Source of the DNA: Ruminococcus sp.
GTDB taxonomy: Bacteria > Bacillota > Clostridia > Lachnospirales > Lachnospiraceae
DNA length: 64,000 bases
Assembly (NCBI GenBank): GCA_023663085.1
Contig: JAMPIB010000001.1
Location: 130,833-194,832, forward strand
Direction of reading: 5' to 3'
The notes under the pieces are model-generated. The model did not search any database, had not been told where the DNA came from, and saw nothing but the letters and a program-made list of their open reading frames with translations. The position numbers were made by a program, and so were the translations under genes. Shown one piece after another: positions 36,923-46,778 of this stretch. Numbering within the stretch: position 1 is the first letter of the stretch; every line of letters starts with the position of its first letter.

Positions 36923-36969
36923 TACAATATATATAGAATGTTACAATATTATCTTGAAAATTACAATAT
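36923..36969. promoter_or_regulatory. Three TACAATAT direct repeats, ~20 bp apart
   Basis: Identical TACAATAT octamers start at 36923, 36942 and 36962, spacing 19 and 20 bases, about two helical turns each. This is the pattern expected for AraC-family half-sites, in the divergent promoter between the regulator at 35703 and the operon at 37035. Confidence 0.6.
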
Positions 36970-37034
36970 GAAAACAAAAATAAGATTTATCATTATTAAA
37001 AACATATGACAGGACAGTTGAAAAGGAGGATGCA

Positions 37035-39473
37035 ATGAAACAGAGTATTTGGATTCATAAAGCAGAAGCAAACAAGGGAATATTGGATTATTCATGGCTT
37101 TTGGATGCTCCGGCCGGAAAACATGGATTTGTGAGAGAACAGAACGGCCATCTTTATTTTGCGGATGGTACCAGAGCCAGATTTCTGGGTTTTAACATGG
37201 CGACAAGGTCGGCGACACCGACACATGAGACTGCTGAAAAAATGGCGGAACGCTTTGCAACGATGGGTGTCAATATAATCCGCCTTCATGCGGCTGATGC
37301 GCCGATCGGAGAAGAACCCTGCAGCTGGTCGCAGACCAAAGAAGCCCCCCTGCTTGACTATGAAAGCGGGACTACTACAGAATTTAATAAAGAAGGACTG
37401 GATCGCTTTGATTATTTTGCGGCAAAGTTGAAGGAAAAGGGAATCTATCTGCATATTGACCTGATGGTTGCCAGACGCATGATCCCCGGCGACGGACTGG
37501 ATTATCCGGGTTCTTTTCAGGAATGTGTGAAGATGTTCCCGATGATAAACGAACGGTTGATACAATTGCAGATGGAATATGCGCGCAAATTGCTGACGCA
37601 TGTCAATCCTTATACCGGCCTTGCACTGGTCGATGACCCGGCGGTAGTGGTAGTCCAGATCAACAACGAGGAATCTGCGATCAAAGGAACTGGAGAAGTA
37701 CAGAGCAATCCCGATCTTGTTCCCTATGAGGAAGAAGTAGTTCGGAAGTTTAACGCTTTTCTGCTTAATAAATATGATACCAGAGAAAAACTGAAAGAAG
37801 CGTGGACAGTGGACGGCGTATGCGCGCTGGATGATGATGAAGACCCGGTGAAAAATACTGTGCGCAGGGTACAGGGAAACTTTGTCCAGCCGGTCAATGA
37901 TCCGAACGGTGACTGGAAAGGCAGCGACTGGATGCCTTCACCGGCAAGGTATGCAGATTTTATGGAATTTGGCATTGCGAATAACCGGCGGTTCTACAGG
38001 AGATTTAAGAATTTCCTGATCTCACTTGGCGTCAGAGTTCCGATCGCAGCCAGCAATCTGCTCGGCGGTGCGGCGGATGTCTATGGACATACGGACGGCG
38101 ATATCATGGAGAACAATGCTTATTTTAATCATCCGCTTCTGCCGTTTCATGGTACGACATTTACGGTTGCAGGGCCGACGGAGTATGTCAGTGTCAATCC
38201 GCTGACGCTGCAGACCGGAGCGGGCAGTATTGCAACGACGATTCTTTCTCTGTCATCAGAAGCGGTTGTGGACAAAAAACCTTTTATGATCACGGAGTGG
38301 AACGAATACGGACTGCATCCCTTTCATTCCACGGCATTTGTACATACGATTGCCTACGCATGTCTGAATGACTGGGATGGGCTGATTCTGTATAATTATC
38401 AGACTTCGGAAAACTGGGATGACCAGCCTGCCGATGAAATCTTAAATGTATTCGATGCTTATAATGATCCGGCGGTTGCCTGTCAGTGGGGATTTATGGC
38501 CTCCATGTTCTTGAAAGGAATGGTGCAGACGGCAAAAAATAAAATTGATATTGTTTATACACAGGACGATCTTACGACACTTCCGAACTGGCAGGCTATG
38601 AACCACACCTTTGTGCCATATATATCGTCTCTTAGAAATGTCTTTATCGATGGCGGATCCAAATACCGCGGGGATGGAGACGTGGCCATTAATGCAGGAT
38701 TTTTCAATGGCGGCGACTTAAGCGAAGCAAAGCACGGCGTATATTATGCCTGGTCGAAGTACAGGGATGCTTTCCGCAGAGCGGAAGATAAAAAGCGTCT
38801 TATATTGGCGGCCGAAGGAGCGGAAGAAATCGGGGATGGCATTTACCAGGGCGCGCAGCAGCTTGTCATCAATGACATCAATAATCTGGCAGGCACCGGC
38901 AATTACACGGAATATGCGAAAGTTCTGGATAAAGCCTTCAAGAAATGGGGCCTCTGGGATGAAAAGACGGGTTATGTAGATGGCAGACTGGTGTCGGATA
39001 CAGGTGAGATCCGCTTTGACCCGGATCAGAAGCAGTTTGCAGTAAATACGCCGTACTGCGGATATTTTTCCGGCGCTCCGGGGGAAGTGATTCATCTTAC
39101 GGATAAAATAAGTTTGCAGATCCAGAATGAGAGAATGTCTGTTTCTGTGATGGCAAAAGATGCGGAAGAGCTGGATACGGCAGCAGAGTTTATCTTAACA
39201 GCCATGGGTAAGACGGGATGCGATGAAACCACTTATGAAGCGGGGCAGCAGATGATGGGAGTAACCTTTACCAACGTGACGATAAAGGGAAAACTTTTTG
39301 CAGAAACTATCGAAGGCGTATTAAGGGTTAAGGCGAAAAAAGCCAGACTGGAGACATTAAATCCCATCGGGGAAGTCATTGATGCCGTAGAGGGAACGGC
39401 CAATGGAGAAGAGGTTTCCTTTGACTTGAAAGAATCGAAGGGTATCATGTTTCATCTTAGCATTGAAAAATAA
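37035..39473 (+). CDS. Clan GH-A glycoside hydrolase (GH5-like)
   Basis: An 812-residue protein with a TIM-barrel of the GH-A clan. The N-terminal region reads FLGFNMATRSATP and GVNIIRLHAAD; the acid/base is probably Glu212 in QINNEES and the nucleophile Glu421 in MITEWNEYG. A C-terminal part of about 200 residues looks like a beta-rich domain. No signal peptide. It resembles large cellulase-family proteins, but I cannot assign a subfamily or substrate. AAAAGGAGG precedes the ATG. It is the first gene of a five-gene operon. Confidence 0.75.
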   Translation: MKQSIWIHKAEANKGILDYSWLLDAPAGKHGFVREQNGHLYFADGTRARFLGFNMATRSATPTHETAEKMAERFATMGVNIIRLHAADAPIGEEPCSWSQTKEAPLLDYESGTTTEFNKEGLDRFDYFAAKLKEKGIYLHIDLMVARRMIPGDGLDYPGSFQECVKMFPMINERLIQLQMEYARKLLTHVNPYTGLALVDDPAVVVVQINNEESAIKGTGEVQSNPDLVPYEEEVVRKFNAFLLNKYDTREKLKEAWTVDGVCALDDDEDPVKNTVRRVQGNFVQPVNDPNGDWKGSDWMPSPARYADFMEFGIANNRRFYRRFKNFLISLGVRVPIAASNLLGGAADVYGHTDGDIMENNAYFNHPLLPFHGTTFTVAGPTEYVSVNPLTLQTGAGSIATTILSLSSEAVVDKKPFMITEWNEYGLHPFHSTAFVHTIAYACLNDWDGLILYNYQTSENWDDQPADEILNVFDAYNDPAVACQWGFMASMFLKGMVQTAKNKIDIVYTQDDLTTLPNWQAMNHTFVPYISSLRNVFIDGGSKYRGDGDVAINAGFFNGGDLSEAKHGVYYAWSKYRDAFRRAEDKKRLILAAEGAEEIGDGIYQGAQQLVINDINNLAGTGNYTEYAKVLDKAFKKWGLWDEKTGYVDGRLVSDTGEIRFDPDQKQFAVNTPYCGYFSGAPGEVIHLTDKISLQIQNERMSVSVMAKDAEELDTAAEFILTAMGKTGCDETTYEAGQQMMGVTFTNVTIKGKLFAETIEGVLRVKAKKARLETLNPIGEVIDAVEGTANGEEVSFDLKESKGIMFHLSIEK

Positions 39474-39493
39474 AAATCAGGAGGAAAAAAGTT

Positions 39494-40912
39494 ATGGCAA
39501 AAGCAAAAACACTTGGTCTGGATGCAGACGGTACGCAGAAAATGATGCGTACAGGCGACTACATGGCCGATATGGGCGGCCAGCTTGCACTTGGTATTAT
39601 GGGGAATCTGGTAGGCCAGCTGACGTATTTTTACACGGATAAGGTAGGACTTGCGGTTGGCGGCGTCGGCGTAGCCATGATGATTGCGAAGGTATTAGAT
39701 GCTTTTACGGATATTATCTTCGGACACTTTATTGACCGTATGAAAGGCGGTAAGGAGAAATATTACAAATGGCTGATCTATATGGGAATCCCGGCGGCGC
39801 TCATCACAGTCCTGCTCTTTACGGTTCCGGGTTCCATGGGAAGTCTGCCGGCGCTCATTTACGTCTGCATAACCAATATCCTTTTTACGGCTGTTATTTA
39901 TACAATTATTTCTACGCCATATGCGGCGATCATGGTCATCCGTACCAACAGCCAGAATGAACGCAATAAAATAGGTGTTTTCCGTGCGGTCGGGAATTAT
40001 GGCGCGGGCATGATCATAGCCATCGCAACGATACCGTTGACAAATGCTTTGGGCGGTGTTCAGAGTGCCTGGATCAAATATGGTGTGATCCTTGGTCTGG
40101 TGATCCTGCTTCTGTTTTTAGTAAGCTGGAATAATTTAAGAAAAGCAAAATTTGCAGATGAAGTTGGAGCAGAGGGTCAGGCAGAAGCCGCAGAAGAAGA
40201 AACAGGATCTTTTGCAGATTCGTTTGGCATGCTGATACATAACAAATATTGGGTTATCGTATTATTATTCAATCTGATCACACAGATCACCAATTCGCTG
40301 ACCGGGTCGGCAGGAACTTATTACTGTAAATGGATTTTTGGCAATGATAACCTTGTAGCGATCCTTGGCGCAGGCGGTATGATCGCGACCGTGATAGGCT
40401 TTGTTCTTTCCAATCCTATCATTAATAAGATCGGCGTACGTAATACGATTTATTTTGGCCTTCTGGGAGCGGCAATTATGGCCGGTATCCGTTGTATCGC
40501 ACCATCGAATTTTTATATGTATATGGTGACTGGTCTGATCGGCAGTTTTGTTCAGATCCCGCTTATGTGCCTGTATGGGGTTTTGCTGGCAATGGCTGTA
40601 GACTATAATGAATGGAAATATGGCAAACGTCTTCTGGCAATTTCTTCGGGTGCTATCGGTTTTGGAAGTAAGGTAGGCGGCGGCCTTGGTACGCTTCTGC
40701 TGACAGGACTGCTGACGATCGGCGGATATGATGCGACTCTGGCGGCGGCAACCGATTCTATGAGAATGTCGATTTATGCGCTTGGAAATTATGTGCCTTT
40801 GATTATAAATCTGCTCATGTTTGCTATTTTTACGCAGTTTGATCTGGAAAAGAAACTTCCGCAGATTCACGCTGATCTTGAAGCGCGCAGAAAAGAAAAC
40901 GCACATAATTAG
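39494..40912 (+). CDS. GPH-family sugar:cation symporter (MFS)
   Basis: A 472-residue GPH-type transporter: TDIIFGHFIDRMKGGKEKYY between helices 2 and 3, helix-rich body, late DYNEWKYGKRL. It differs from the copy at 30586 and carries an acidic Glu/Ala-rich cytoplasmic loop near the middle (AEGQAEAAEEE). It is probably the importer for the glycan handled by the surrounding hydrolases. AGGAGG lies before the ATG. Confidence 0.9.
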   Translation: MAKAKTLGLDADGTQKMMRTGDYMADMGGQLALGIMGNLVGQLTYFYTDKVGLAVGGVGVAMMIAKVLDAFTDIIFGHFIDRMKGGKEKYYKWLIYMGIPAALITVLLFTVPGSMGSLPALIYVCITNILFTAVIYTIISTPYAAIMVIRTNSQNERNKIGVFRAVGNYGAGMIIAIATIPLTNALGGVQSAWIKYGVILGLVILLLFLVSWNNLRKAKFADEVGAEGQAEAAEEETGSFADSFGMLIHNKYWVIVLLFNLITQITNSLTGSAGTYYCKWIFGNDNLVAILGAGGMIATVIGFVLSNPIINKIGVRNTIYFGLLGAAIMAGIRCIAPSNFYMYMVTGLIGSFVQIPLMCLYGVLLAMAVDYNEWKYGKRLLAISSGAIGFGSKVGGGLGTLLLTGLLTIGGYDATLAAATDSMRMSIYALGNYVPLIINLLMFAIFTQFDLEKKLPQIHADLEARRKENAHN

Positions 40913-40944
40913 TCTATAAGGCGGATTGAGCCGGAGGAGAACAA

Positions 40945-41841
40945 ATGGACTATCATTACCATGTACCGGAACATAAAAAAGTCCGCGTCATCATTGATAC
41001 AGATGCCAAAAACGAAGCGGATGACCAATATGCCATCGTTCATGCGCTCCTGACGCAGAAATTTGATGTGCGCGGGATCGTTGCGGCACATTTTGGAAAT
41101 TTTCATTCGGCGCATTCCATGCTTGACAGCTATCAGGAGTGTGTACAGATAAGAGAGCGTATGGGGATTGCTATAAATATTTATCACGGCGCCGAACGGG
41201 CGGTCAGTTCTGAAACAGATTATGAGTATTCGGAGGGAGCGGATCTGATCGTGCGGGAGGCGCTTTTGGATGACCCGCGGCCGCTTTATGTTCTTTTTAT
41301 GGGGCCGATCACCGATATGGCGTGCGCACTTTTGCGGCATCCGGAGATCGAAGGACGCGTTACGGCAATCTGGAACGGAGGTGGACAGTATCCTGTTGGC
41401 GGAGTAGAATTTAATCTGAGTAATGATATTCTGGCGGCGAATCTTGTGATGCGTTCTAAGCTGGATATCTGGCAGATTCCAGCCGATGTGGTGGCACAGA
41501 TGGCGGTCGGGATTGCAGAATTAGAGCAAAAAGTCCGGCCATATGGAAAGACAGGACGTTATCTGTTTGAACAGCTTGTCCAGTTTAATGATTCTAAGAA
41601 TGCACACTGGACTTCCGGTGAGACATGGTGTCTTGGCGATAACTGTACGGTGGGAGCTCTTTTGCATCAGGATATTTATGCGTATACCATGCAGGAGGCG
41701 CCCGGTTTTTACGCGGATATGACCTATATCCATGATACGGGATACCGCAGGATCCGCGTTTATCATAAGATGAATGTTTCTCTGGTACTGGGGGATTTCT
41801 TTGCAAAACTGGCGCTTTGTTTTCCGGCTGACACGGAATGA
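40945..41841 (+). CDS. Nucleoside-hydrolase-like protein
   Basis: A 298-residue protein of the inosine-uridine nucleoside hydrolase fold. The calcium-binding N-terminal motif, usually DTDPGxDDA, reads DTDAKNEADDQ, and a FMGPITDMACAL segment and YIHDTGYRRIR near the end are also seen. Its place between a GPH transporter and two GH3 enzymes suggests it hydrolyses an N- or O-riboside-like sugar bond rather than serving purine salvage. CGGAGGAGAAC precedes the ATG. Confidence 0.75.
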   Translation: MDYHYHVPEHKKVRVIIDTDAKNEADDQYAIVHALLTQKFDVRGIVAAHFGNFHSAHSMLDSYQECVQIRERMGIAINIYHGAERAVSSETDYEYSEGADLIVREALLDDPRPLYVLFMGPITDMACALLRHPEIEGRVTAIWNGGGQYPVGGVEFNLSNDILAANLVMRSKLDIWQIPADVVAQMAVGIAELEQKVRPYGKTGRYLFEQLVQFNDSKNAHWTSGETWCLGDNCTVGALLHQDIYAYTMQEAPGFYADMTYIHDTGYRRIRVYHKMNVSLVLGDFFAKLALCFPADTE

Positions 41842-41857
41842 GAGGAGGAATTTTATC

Positions 41858-44296
41858 ATGAGCAGAGATTATATGGATACAACATTAGGCCCCGAAGAAC
41901 GTGCCGGGATACTCCTTTCAGAAATGAGTCTGGAAGAAAAAATGGCGCAGGTCAACACAGTATTTCCGTATGATGTGGTCTATCTGGATTTCGATTATAT
42001 TTCCGGGCATACAGGAAAGGGGATCGGCGAAGTTAGTACGCTGGAAATGCGCAGGTTTGAAACGCTGGAAGAAGCGGCACAGTGGCAGAGAAAAGTGCAG
42101 GAAATTGTGATGGCTAACAGTCCGCATCATATTCCGGCAATCTTCCATATGGAAGGCTTATGCGGGGCGTTCATACAGGGCAGTACCAGCTTTCCATCCG
42201 GGATTGGCCGAGGAGCCGGTTTTGATCCGGAACTGGAAGAAAAAATCGCCAGGATTGTGAGCAGACAGGAGGCGGCCTGCGGTATTACGCATGTGCTGGC
42301 TCCGGTGCTGGATATTTCCAGAGATTCCCGCATGGGACGGCAGGGAGAAACATATGGAGAAGACCCGGCACTGGCGGCGGCGCTCGGCAGCGCTTATACC
42401 AGGGGGATACAGAAATATGAGACTGCCGGGAGAAAAACGGAGAGTGTGGCCAAACATTTTCTGGCTTTCCATAATTCGCAGGGCGGTATCCATGGAACGC
42501 ATTCCGATACGCCGACGCGTCCTTTGCAGGAGATCTATGGCAAGCCGTTTCAGGCCGCTATCGCCGAGTCGGGATTAAAAGGCATCATGCCCTGTTACTG
42601 TTCCATTAACGGGGAACCGCTTTCGGCGTCACATGGACTGCTGACGGAACTTTTGCGGGAAGATATGGGATTTGAAGGTCTTTGCATCAGCGATTATGGC
42701 GGGATAAGCGGCGTGCATGATGTCCAGCATGTAGGAGAAACAATGGGAGAAGCCGGGCTTTTGTGCATGGGAGCGGGCATGGATGTCGAGATGCCAAGTG
42801 TTGCCGGGTATGGAGAAGAATTGAAAGAAATGTTTGCAGGAGGTCAGGCGGATATGGCAGTCCTTGACCGGGCGGTACTGCGTGTTCTTACCGCCAAGTT
42901 CCGTATGGGCCTTTTCGAGCATCCGTTCGCTCTTGAGGGTGAGGAGCTGGCGGCACAATTTAACAGACAGGAAGACCGTGAGATTTCCCTGCGCTCGGCC
43001 AGAGAATCTATGGTTCTTTTAAAAAATAACGGCGTACTTCCTATTAAGCGGAATATCAGAAAAATCGCGCTGATCGGGCCTCATGCGGACTGTGCGAGGA
43101 AATTTTTCGGAGGCTATACCCATCTGTGCATGATGGAATCCACTTATGCGGTCGCCAATTCCATCGCCGGGGTAAACGGAAGTTACAGCGGAGAGGATTT
43201 GGAAGTAAAGACAGTTCCGGGAACCAATATCCAGTCGGATGAAGGAGAGGTCTTTGATGCTATTCTGCGCAGGCAGAAACCTGATTGCAGGAGTCTTTTG
43301 CAGGAACTGCGGGAGAAGCTGCCGGATGCAGAAATAAGTTATTCTTATGGCTATCATATTGCGGGGGATGATAAAAGATATTTTGAAGAGGCGCTCCAAC
43401 TGGTGAAAGAAGCGGATATTGCTATCTTGACGCTGGGGGGAAAACATGGGACGTGCTCTATGGCCTCTATGGGTGAAGGCGTGGATGCAGGTGATATCAA
43501 TCTGCCCGTCTGTCAGGATGAATTTATACGCAGGGCGGCGGAGACAGGAACGCCGCTTGTCGGGGTACATTTTAACGGCAGGCCGATTTCTTCCGATGCG
43601 GCGGATAAATATCTGGGGGCAATATTAGAGGCATGGAATCCCTCGGAGATGGGAGCGCAGGCCGTGGTAAGCACGCTTACCGGGGAAAATGATCCGGGCG
43701 GAAAACTGCCGTTGTCAGTCGCTTATCATGCAGGACAGATTCCTATTTATTATAACCATCCTAACGGCTCCGCCTGGCATCAGGGAGAAAGTATCGGCTT
43801 TGTGAACTATGTAGATCTTCCGCATACGCCCAGATATTGTTTCGGACATGGGCTTTCCTATACGGATTTTGCCTATTCTGATCTGCGGATTTTTCCAAAA
43901 GCGATCGGTCCTGGGGAAAAAGTGCGGATAGAGGCTGTAATTTCTAATATCGGGGAGCGGGAAGGAGACGAAGTCGTCCAGCTTTATCTGCGGGATCGGT
44001 TTGCCAGCATGACCAGACCGGTCAAAGAACTGGCAGGATTTAAAAGGATAACATTAAGGCCGGGAGAGCAAAAGAAAGTTATCTTTGAAGTGTCCGCCAG
44101 CCAGATGGCTTTTCTGGATAAAGATATGCGCTGGCGTATCGAGAAAGGAACGGTTGATGTGGAAATCGGCAGTTCTTCCGAGGATATCCGCCTGATGGGC
44201 GAATATGCAATAAAAGAAACCGGCTGGATAAAAGGCAGGGAGAGGACGTTTTATGCCGGAGCTTTGACGGAAAACTGTGCTAAGGGGAAGGAATAG
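41858..44296 (+). CDS. Glycoside hydrolase family 3 protein
   Basis: An 812-residue GH3 enzyme in the standard order: barrel domain, alpha/beta sandwich (RESMVLLKNNGVLPI), fibronectin-III-like C-terminus (GDEVVQLYLRD). The nucleophile is Asp279 in CISDYGG; other motifs are HMEGLCGAFIQGSTSFP and KHFLAFHNSQGG. It is similar in type to xylosidase/glucosidase GH3s but distinct from the copy at 28309. A frame extending to 41774 overlaps the previous gene; AGAGGAGGAA before 41858 fixes the start. No signal peptide. Confidence 0.92.
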   Translation: MSRDYMDTTLGPEERAGILLSEMSLEEKMAQVNTVFPYDVVYLDFDYISGHTGKGIGEVSTLEMRRFETLEEAAQWQRKVQEIVMANSPHHIPAIFHMEGLCGAFIQGSTSFPSGIGRGAGFDPELEEKIARIVSRQEAACGITHVLAPVLDISRDSRMGRQGETYGEDPALAAALGSAYTRGIQKYETAGRKTESVAKHFLAFHNSQGGIHGTHSDTPTRPLQEIYGKPFQAAIAESGLKGIMPCYCSINGEPLSASHGLLTELLREDMGFEGLCISDYGGISGVHDVQHVGETMGEAGLLCMGAGMDVEMPSVAGYGEELKEMFAGGQADMAVLDRAVLRVLTAKFRMGLFEHPFALEGEELAAQFNRQEDREISLRSARESMVLLKNNGVLPIKRNIRKIALIGPHADCARKFFGGYTHLCMMESTYAVANSIAGVNGSYSGEDLEVKTVPGTNIQSDEGEVFDAILRRQKPDCRSLLQELREKLPDAEISYSYGYHIAGDDKRYFEEALQLVKEADIAILTLGGKHGTCSMASMGEGVDAGDINLPVCQDEFIRRAAETGTPLVGVHFNGRPISSDAADKYLGAILEAWNPSEMGAQAVVSTLTGENDPGGKLPLSVAYHAGQIPIYYNHPNGSAWHQGESIGFVNYVDLPHTPRYCFGHGLSYTDFAYSDLRIFPKAIGPGEKVRIEAVISNIGEREGDEVVQLYLRDRFASMTRPVKELAGFKRITLRPGEQKKVIFEVSASQMAFLDKDMRWRIEKGTVDVEIGSSSEDIRLMGEYAIKETGWIKGRERTFYAGALTENCAKGKE

Positions 44297-44303
44297 AAAT
44301 AAG

Positions 44304-46775
44304 ATGAATACAAGCGAGATTGCAAGAAAAATAGCAGCGGAATCTATTGTATTGTTAAAAAATGAAGAGCAGATACTGCCTTTTTCCAAAGGGCAGCGGG
44401 CGGCATTTTTTGGCAGGACGCAAATAGATACTATTTATTCGGGAAACGGTTCCGGCGCCGCGCATGGCAAAAAGGCGAAGAATATTCTGGAAGAATGCGA
44501 ACGGGCGGGGATCTGCGCAGAGCCGGGATTAAAAGCCTATTATCAGAAACGGGTTAAAGAAGAAGCAAAAGATAAAAAAGATGATTTCGACTGGTCTAAA
44601 TTGGGAGAAGCGGTAAACAGTGGACTCATGTATGAAATCTTCGGCAGATACAATGCTCCGGCGAAAGAGTATGAGATATCGGAAGAACAGCTTACGCAGG
44701 CCAGCGCCTTTACGGATACGGCGGTATTGGTGATCGGCAGAAATGCGGGCGGGGAAGAGTGTGACCGCCATCTGCAGGAGGACTATTATCTGACAAACTC
44801 TGAAAAAATACTGGTGGAGAAAGTATGCAGCAGATTTGCGAAAGTAGTTCTTATTTTGAACATAAACGGTCTGACCGATCTGTCGTGGACGGAAAGTTAT
44901 GAAAGTCTTAAAGGCATTCTTTTTATCGGGATTCCGGGAGAAGAAGGCGCGGCGGCGCTGGCTGATATCCTTACCGGTCTTGTCAATCCTTCCGGGAAAC
45001 TTCCTGTGACCATTGCCAGACATTATGAGGACTATCCCTCGGCGGCACATTTTACATGGAATAAAGAGAACCCGGAAGAAGTGCTCACCTATGAAAGCTA
45101 TGGATTAAGCGTGGAAGAAAACGGCAGTACCGGATATGCGAAAAGTCCGGTCACGGTATATCAGGAAGGCATTTTTGCCGGATACCGCTATTTTGATACC
45201 TTTGGTAAAGAACCGCTGTTTGCGTTCGGATATGGATTATCCTATTCGGAGTTTGCGATTGAACCGGCAGAGGTCAGGAAAGAAGAGGATGGATTCAGAT
45301 TGGAAGTATCGGTAAAGAATATCGGGCATACGGCGGGAAAAGAGACCGTGCAGTTATATCTTCGTGCGGGAACTATGCAGACAACTGCTCGGGCAACGTG
45401 TGCCTATCAGGAACTGAAAGGATTTGCAAAGACCAAACTTCTCGCCCCGCAGGAAGAAGAACGGATTACTTTATTCGTGCCGTTTCGGGAGTTTGCCCAT
45501 TATGATGAAACGACGGCGGCTTATGTGATCGGGAAGGGGAAATATGACATGGCTGTCGGAAATAGTTCCCGGCAAACAGAACCTGTCGTCTGTGTGAGCG
45601 TAGAAGAGGATATCTTGATCGAACAGTGTCAGAATTGTCTGGGAATCCGTCCCTGCAATGCCGGGAAGATTTCTTTTTTGTCATTGGAGATGCGGGTGCA
45701 GGAGCATGGCGAGAGGGAGGCATCCCGTAAGTGGGAACTGGTTTTGGAAAAGGAAGATGTCTCATACGACAAAGACCCCTGTGATAAAGATGCCTACGGC
45801 GAAAACATCTGCAATAGATCGGAAGACGATAAAGTAAAAAATCTCTCCATAGAACAGCTTGCCGCCTTATGCGTGGGCTACGGGCCGGGAACGCCTTTTT
45901 CAGCTTTCGGGGATGGGAGCGACCCGGAGACAATTTTGGATAAAGAGGGAAAGCCTGTTACGACCAACAGTCATCCGGCAGGGTTTAACGGTTATGTTTC
46001 TCCGGCAATCCTGCAGGAAGGTATCCGGTCGGTGTTTTATAAAGATGGCCCGGCTGGGATTGGTGAAACGATATGGCCGACAGAGATGTTGATCGCCTGT
46101 GCATTTAACAGGGAATTGTGGTATCAGTTCGGCAATGCGGCAGGAGAAGAATGTGAGAGGCAGCAGGTAGATATCTGGCTGGCTCCGGCGGTGAATCTGC
46201 ATAGAAATCCTCTGGGCGGAAGAAATTTTGAATATTTTTCGGAAGATCCTTATCTGACGGGGATCTGTGCCTGCGAGATTGCCAAGGGAGTACAGGAAAA
46301 CCATCCGGTCTTAGTCTGTCCGAAACATTTTGCCATCAATGAGCAGGAAACATATCGACGCGGCAGCGCGAAGAAAAACTATGACGCTGTAGATTCTATC
46401 ATACAGGAAAAAGCGGCCAGAGAACTTTATCTGAAACCTTTTGAAATGCTGGTAAAGGATGCAAAAGTCTCCTGCATCATGACTTCTTTTAATAAGATAA
46501 ACGGTGTTTTTGCATGCGGAAACCATGACCTCTGTACGAAGATACTGCGTGACGAGTGGGGATTTAGCGGCGCGGTCGTTACCGACTGGGGCGATATGGA
46601 TGTGGTAGTCGATGGCGCGGATGCCGTGGCGGCCGGAAACGATATCGTGATGCCGGGCGGGCCTCCGGTCATTGCGCAGATCATGAAGGGGCTGGAAGAA
46701 GGCCGGGTAACGAGAAAGGAACTGGAAAAGGCGGTTGGGAATCTGCTGCGGATGATAGGGAGCGTTTGCATCTGA
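44304..46775 (+). CDS. Glycoside hydrolase family 3 protein with swapped domain order
   Basis: An 823-residue GH3 enzyme in which the domains are reversed. The alpha/beta sandwich is first (AAESIVLLKNEEQILPF, residues about 9-260), then a fibronectin-III-like segment (GKETVQLYLRAG, about 345), and the barrel domain is last (GPAGIGETIWPT, GGRNFEYFSEDP, KHFAINEQETYRR), with the nucleophile Asp761 in VVTDWGD. Such reversed GH3s are known in rumen clostridia. The start is 44304, with AAGGAAT upstream. No signal peptide. It ends three bases before the convergent AraC gene. Confidence 0.9.
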   Translation: MNTSEIARKIAAESIVLLKNEEQILPFSKGQRAAFFGRTQIDTIYSGNGSGAAHGKKAKNILEECERAGICAEPGLKAYYQKRVKEEAKDKKDDFDWSKLGEAVNSGLMYEIFGRYNAPAKEYEISEEQLTQASAFTDTAVLVIGRNAGGEECDRHLQEDYYLTNSEKILVEKVCSRFAKVVLILNINGLTDLSWTESYESLKGILFIGIPGEEGAAALADILTGLVNPSGKLPVTIARHYEDYPSAAHFTWNKENPEEVLTYESYGLSVEENGSTGYAKSPVTVYQEGIFAGYRYFDTFGKEPLFAFGYGLSYSEFAIEPAEVRKEEDGFRLEVSVKNIGHTAGKETVQLYLRAGTMQTTARATCAYQELKGFAKTKLLAPQEEERITLFVPFREFAHYDETTAAYVIGKGKYDMAVGNSSRQTEPVVCVSVEEDILIEQCQNCLGIRPCNAGKISFLSLEMRVQEHGEREASRKWELVLEKEDVSYDKDPCDKDAYGENICNRSEDDKVKNLSIEQLAALCVGYGPGTPFSAFGDGSDPETILDKEGKPVTTNSHPAGFNGYVSPAILQEGIRSVFYKDGPAGIGETIWPTEMLIACAFNRELWYQFGNAAGEECERQQVDIWLAPAVNLHRNPLGGRNFEYFSEDPYLTGICACEIAKGVQENHPVLVCPKHFAINEQETYRRGSAKKNYDAVDSIIQEKAARELYLKPFEMLVKDAKVSCIMTSFNKINGVFACGNHDLCTKILRDEWGFSGAVVTDWGDMDVVVDGADAVAAGNDIVMPGGPPVIAQIMKGLEEGRVTRKELEKAVGNLLRMIGSVCI

Positions 46776-46778
46776 TTT

